Below, piece after piece: positions 60,831 to 64,000 of a DNA stretch of 64,000 nucleotides; positions within the stretch are counted from its first letter, which is position 1; each line of letters begins with the position of its first letter. The position numbers and the translations under genes are program-made. This DNA is from S015-6 sp964479535. GTDB taxonomy: Bacteria; Desulfobacterota; DSWW01. The stretch is from contig CAYZMM010000030.1 in NCBI GenBank assembly GCA_964479535.1, forward strand, positions 1 through 64,000, in the 5' to 3' direction. The notes beneath the pieces were generated by a model. That model was not told the origin of the DNA and ran no database searches. It was given only the letters and a program-made list of their open reading frames with translations.

Positions 60831-63800
60831 ATGAGTCATTCCGCCATGCCCACCCCCAAAGCGAACGGACCTTCCGAATCCTCGCTGAATCCCTTGTCCG
60901 CCATCCCCTGGAGGCCCTTGCTCTGGGCCGTCTGGATCGTGGCGCTTGCCCTGGGGGCCATCGGTCTCCTGCAGAGGCTCCAGGCCGGGCACCTGCCTGC
61001 CGGCTATGGTTCCTACGTGCCCTGGGGCCTCTGGGTGGCCTTCTACTTTCACGGGGTCGGGATCGCGGGAGGGGCCTTCGTGCTCGGCGCCCTGGGGTTC
61101 CTCACGGGGCTGAGCGGCTTCCGGAGCCGCGAGGTGCTTCGCGTGGCCATCCTTCTGGGCTTCGCCGCTATTCTCCCGTCCTTTCTCGGAGTCTGGCTCG
61201 ACCTGGGGAGGATGGAAAGGGCCTACCGGATCTTCTCCTCGCCCGCCTTCACGAGCATGATGGCCTTCAATGCCTGGATGTACGGCGTGTTCACCGTCGT
61301 GTCCGGCCTGTGCTGGCTCTTGAGCTTCCGGGAGCGATCCGGCTGGCTGAGGCCCCTGCTGACCCTGGGGGTCTTCTTCTCGGTGCTCTTTCCCAGTCAG
61401 AGCGGCTCCTTCTTCGGCGTGGTGGACGCCAAGGCCTTCTGGCACAGCGCCCTGCTTCCCATGCTGTTCCTGGCCTCGGCGATCACGGCCGGCGGGGCCG
61501 CGTTGCTCGTGGTGCGGGCCCTGCTCGCCGACCGTTCCGACCCGCAGGAAACCGATGAGGCCCTGCGAAGGCTGCGCATGGTCACGCTCGTCGCCATGAT
61601 CGTTTACTTCGTGTTCGAGTTCGCCGAGTTCTCGATCGCCCTGTGGAACCCCAACTCCCATTCGCCCGCGATCCGGCTGATCCTCACCGGCCCGTACTGG
61701 TGGGTCTTCTGGCTCGTCCACCTGGGGCTGGGCGGCGCGATCCCCATCGCCCTGTTTGCAACCCGCAGCAGGACCGCGTGGATCCTTGCAGGGTTCCTCA
61801 CCGCCGTGGCCTTCATCAGCGCACGGTTGAACGTCCTCGTGCCCGGGCAGGCCGTGGGTGAGATCCGGGGCCTTCAGGAGGCCTTTCAGCATCCCAGGCT
61901 AACCTACATCTATCACGCGACCCCGATGGAGTACCTCGTGGGCTTCCTCCTGCTGGCCGTCGGCATGGCCGTGTTCTATGTGGGCCTCCACGTGAACCGC
62001 CGGGTGGGCGCCTGGTGGGGCAATGATTCCCCGGCCGAGCCGCAAGGCCCAGGGGGTAGCCCCGGAGCGGCGGGACGGCGCGAGGTGCTGGCGGCAGGGG
62101 GGGCCCTGGTGGGCAGTGCCGGAATCCAGGCCCTGGCGGGTCCGGTCCGTTCCTGGGCGAACGGAGACGACGGCCGGGAGGCCATCCTCATCGGCGGCAG
62201 GCCCGACGGCCCTTACGAACTCTCCGAGCCGGACCGCATCCTCTACTCGGTCTGCCTCCAGTGCAACACGGGCTGCGGGATCAAGTGCAAGCTCCAGGAC
62301 GGGGTGCTCACCAAGATCGACGGAAACCCTTACAACCCGTGGACGCTGCTGCCCCACCTCGATTTCGGGACCCACCCGGATCAGGCGGCGCTGGTGGACG
62401 GATCGATCTGCCCCAAGGGGCAGGCCGGCCTCCAGACGGCTTACGACCCTTACCGTCTGCGCAAGGTGCTCAAGAGGGCCGGAAAGCGGGGCGAGAACCG
62501 GTGGATCACCGTGCCCTTCGATCAGGCGGTCGGGGAGATCTGCGAAGGAGGACTCCTCTTCCGGCACGTGCCGGGCGAGGAGGACCGCAGGGTGGAGGGC
62601 CTTCGCGCGCTTCGGGCCCTCGATGACCCCGAGACATCCAAGGCCATGGGGGCGGGTGTGCAGGCGATCTGGAACGAGAAGGATTCGGAGAAGAAGCGCG
62701 CGCTCGTGGAGGCCTTCCGATTGAACTTCGCCGACCGGTTGCACTGCATGATCGATCCCGAACACCCGGACCTGGGGCCGAAGAACAACCAGATCGTTCT
62801 CGCCTGGGGCAGGATCAAGGGAGGCCGGAAAGACCTATACAAGCGTTTCGCAGCGGCCCTGGGCACGGTGAACGCCCACGGGCATACGACGGTTTGCCAG
62901 GGGTCGCTCTACTTCACCTGCAAGGCTATCAGCGAGCAGTACGACGGCGGAAAGTTCACCGGCGGCAAGAAGTTCTACTGGCAGGCGGACACGGAGAACA
63001 GCCGGTTCCTCCTCTTCGTCGGGGCCAATCTGTTCGAGGCGAACTACGGCCCCCCCAACCGGGCGGTCCGACTGACGGGCAATCTGGCAAGCGGCCGTGC
63101 GAAGATCGCGGTCGCCGACCCACGGTTCAGCAAGCTCGCGAGCAAGGCCTGGAAGTGGCTGCCCCTTACGCCCGGCACGGATGCGGCCCTGGCCCTTGGG
63201 ATCATGAGGTGGATCCTAGACAACGGCGGCTACGACGCCCGTTTTCTTTCCTGCGCAAACAAGGCGGCGGCCCGGGAGGCCGGGGAGACCTGCTGGACGA
63301 CCGCGACCCTGCTGGTTCACGTCAAGGACGGCGTGCCGGGCAAGTTCATCCGGGCGGCCGACCATGGACTGGCCGCTCCCGAGACGCGGCAGGCCCGGGA
63401 CGGGAAGGCGTACGAGGAGAAGTTTTTGGCCGTCATGGTGGGCGGCAGCCCGGTGGCCGTGGATCCGAATGACGCGGAACGGCCGGTCCATGGCGACCTT
63501 TTCTTGGATGCGGCCCTTCCGGACGGGACCCGGGTCAAGACAGGGCTCCAGATCCTGCTCGAGGAGGCCCGCGGGCACAGCGTCGAGGAATGGGCGGAGA
63601 TCGCCGGGGTGAACGCGGAGGACGTGAAGGCCGTCGCCCGCGAGCTCGTGCTGAACGGGAAGGCGGCTGCCGTGGACATCCACCGCGGGCCGGCCCAGCA
63701 CACGAACGGCTTCTACAACGTTCTGGCCTGGATGACCCTGAACATGCTCCTGGGCAATTTCGATCACAAAGGAGGCATGATCAAGCTCGCCACGTGGGAC

Positions 63801-64000
63801 CACAAGGGCAAGGGAGGGCTGTTCGATCTGGGGAAACAGCCGGGGCGAACGACGGCCCTTGGCGTCAGCTCCATCCGGCACGGCGTGGACTACGAAAAAA
63901 CCACCCTCTTCGAGGGCTATCCGGCCAAGCGGAACTGGTATCCTCTTTCGAGCGACATCTACGAGGAAATCATCTCTTCCATCGGCGACGCTTACCCCTA
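60831..64000 (+). CDS. NrfD-type membrane subunit fused in frame to a TtrA-like molybdopterin subunit (runs off the window)
   Basis: From ATG 60831 no stop occurs up to the last base (at least 1,056 codons). Residues 1-400 are an NrfD/PsrC/TtrC quinol-oxidising anchor with eight or nine helices (PAGYGSYVPWGLWVAFYFHG, FFGVVDAKAFWHSALLPMLF). At 416-417 follows RREVLAAGGALVGSAG, a complete Tat-type RR segment, with no ATG before it. From about 470 a DMSO-reductase-family subunit begins: CLQCNTGCGIKC (C475, C478, C482) with C527 in GSICPKGQAGLQ as cluster ligands, and HGHTTVCQGSLY with C689 as the likely Mo ligand. The long insert between them resembles TtrA. Either a genuine C-A fusion that needs both Sec and Tat, or two genes joined by deletion of the stop and start. 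Confidence 0.8.
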   Translation, partial: MSHSAMPTPKANGPSESSLNPLSAIPWRPLLWAVWIVALALGAIGLLQRLQAGHLPAGYGSYVPWGLWVAFYFHGVGIAGGAFVLGALGFLTGLSGFRSREVLRVAILLGFAAILPSFLGVWLDLGRMERAYRIFSSPAFTSMMAFNAWMYGVFTVVSGLCWLLSFRERSGWLRPLLTLGVFFSVLFPSQSGSFFGVVDAKAFWHSALLPMLFLASAITAGGAALLVVRALLADRSDPQETDEALRRLRMVTLVAMIVYFVFEFAEFSIALWNPNSHSPAIRLILTGPYWWVFWLVHLGLGGAIPIALFATRSRTAWILAGFLTAVAFISARLNVLVPGQAVGEIRGLQEAFQHPRLTYIYHATPMEYLVGFLLLAVGMAVFYVGLHVNRRVGAWWGNDSPAEPQGPGGSPGAAGRREVLAAGGALVGSAGIQALAGPVRSWANGDDGREAILIGGRPDGPYELSEPDRILYSVCLQCNTGCGIKCKLQDGVLTKIDGNPYNPWTLLPHLDFGTHPDQAALVDGSICPKGQAGLQTAYDPYRLRKVLKRAGKRGENRWITVPFDQAVGEICEGGLLFRHVPGEEDRRVEGLRALRALDDPETSKAMGAGVQAIWNEKDSEKKRALVEAFRLNFADRLHCMIDPEHPDLGPKNNQIVLAWGRIKGGRKDLYKRFAAALGTVNAHGHTTVCQGSLYFTCKAISEQYDGGKFTGGKKFYWQADTENSRFLLFVGANLFEANYGPPNRAVRLTGNLASGRAKIAVADPRFSKLASKAWKWLPLTPGTDAALALGIMRWILDNGGYDARFLSCANKAAAREAGETCWTTATLLVHVKDGVPGKFIRAADHGLAAPETRQARDGKAYEEKFLAVMVGGSPVAVDPNDAERPVHGDLFLDAALPDGTRVKTGLQILLEEARGHSVEEWAEIAGVNAEDVKAVARELVLNGKAAAVDIHRGPAQHTNGFYNVLAWMTLNMLLGNFDHKGGMIKLATWDHKGKGGLFDLGKQPGRTTALGVSSIRHGVDYEKTTLFEGYPAKRNWYPLSSDIYEEIISSIGDAYP

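Overview
The window reads as chromosome from a GC-rich, Gram-negative bacterium with an anaerobic, redox-oriented lifestyle. Outer-membrane porins, TolC/RND pumps, lipoproteins, the Hcp/flavodiiron/DUF1858 set, a UGA-selenocysteine gene and the mobile elements all fit a member of the Desulfobacterota (old Deltaproteobacteria). That placement is inference from gene content; there is no rRNA or tRNA in the window.

Layout. 0-5.6 kb: remnants of a PadR regulator, a shortened Ext-type porin, a small thioredoxin-like selenoprotein with an in-frame TGA and a bacterial SECIS hairpin, a TetR gene, and a decayed TolC-MFP-RND pump. 5.9-9.7 kb: a UroD-like protein, a DUF1858 protein, a flavodiiron protein and a deleted hcp (nitrosative/oxidative stress). 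10-17.6 kb, minus strand: narG-narH-narJ-narI-narK, a respiratory nitrate reductase with its transporter. 18-24 kb: acyltransferase remnant, sterol desaturase, histidine phosphatase, a damaged membrane Fe-S protein, an ArsR-ABC exporter operon and a TSUP permease. 24.2-26.9 kb: ArsR, a CxxC protein, an ArsP-type permease and an Fe-S protein. 27.3-44.6 kb: two complete TolC/MFP/RND pumps framing an arsenic island (ArsF-like, ArsG-like, Acr3, CxxC protein), a radical SAM/SPASM maturase and a DGC protein. 44.6-49.6 kb: YeeE-type sulfur transporter, AlgE-like porin, ApbE remnant, a Crp/Fnr regulator followed by two perfect TGTGA-N6-TCACA boxes, and two lipoproteins. 49.6-51.4 kb: an insertion sequence with 27-bp inverted repeats. 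51.4-57.6 kb: at least seven integron attC-like sites with cassette genes (Fe-S protein, BrnT/BrnA, CDF transporter, HicA/HicB, PIN/RHH) and no integrase, i.e. a CALIN. 57.6-64 kb: a broken second copy of yeeE/porin, an ArsR regulator, a porin, and a ttrB-ttrC-ttrA-like molybdoenzyme operon in which the NrfD-type membrane subunit and the molybdopterin subunit form one open frame running off the window.

How it fits together: nitrate respiration plus a second quinone-linked molybdoenzyme (tetrathionate/sulfur/arsenate-type) supply respiration. Flavodiiron protein and Hcp would handle NO, but hcp is broken. Several ArsR-controlled export systems deal with arsenic and perhaps organometals. A recurring oddity is internal deletion: the porin, TolC, MFP, RND, Hcp, an Fe-S protein, a sigma factor, an Acr3 copy, ApbE and the yeeE copy all lack internal or terminal blocks while adjacent genes are intact. 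This is either extensive pseudogenisation or an assembly problem, and it should be kept in mind when reading every fused or shortened gene here.
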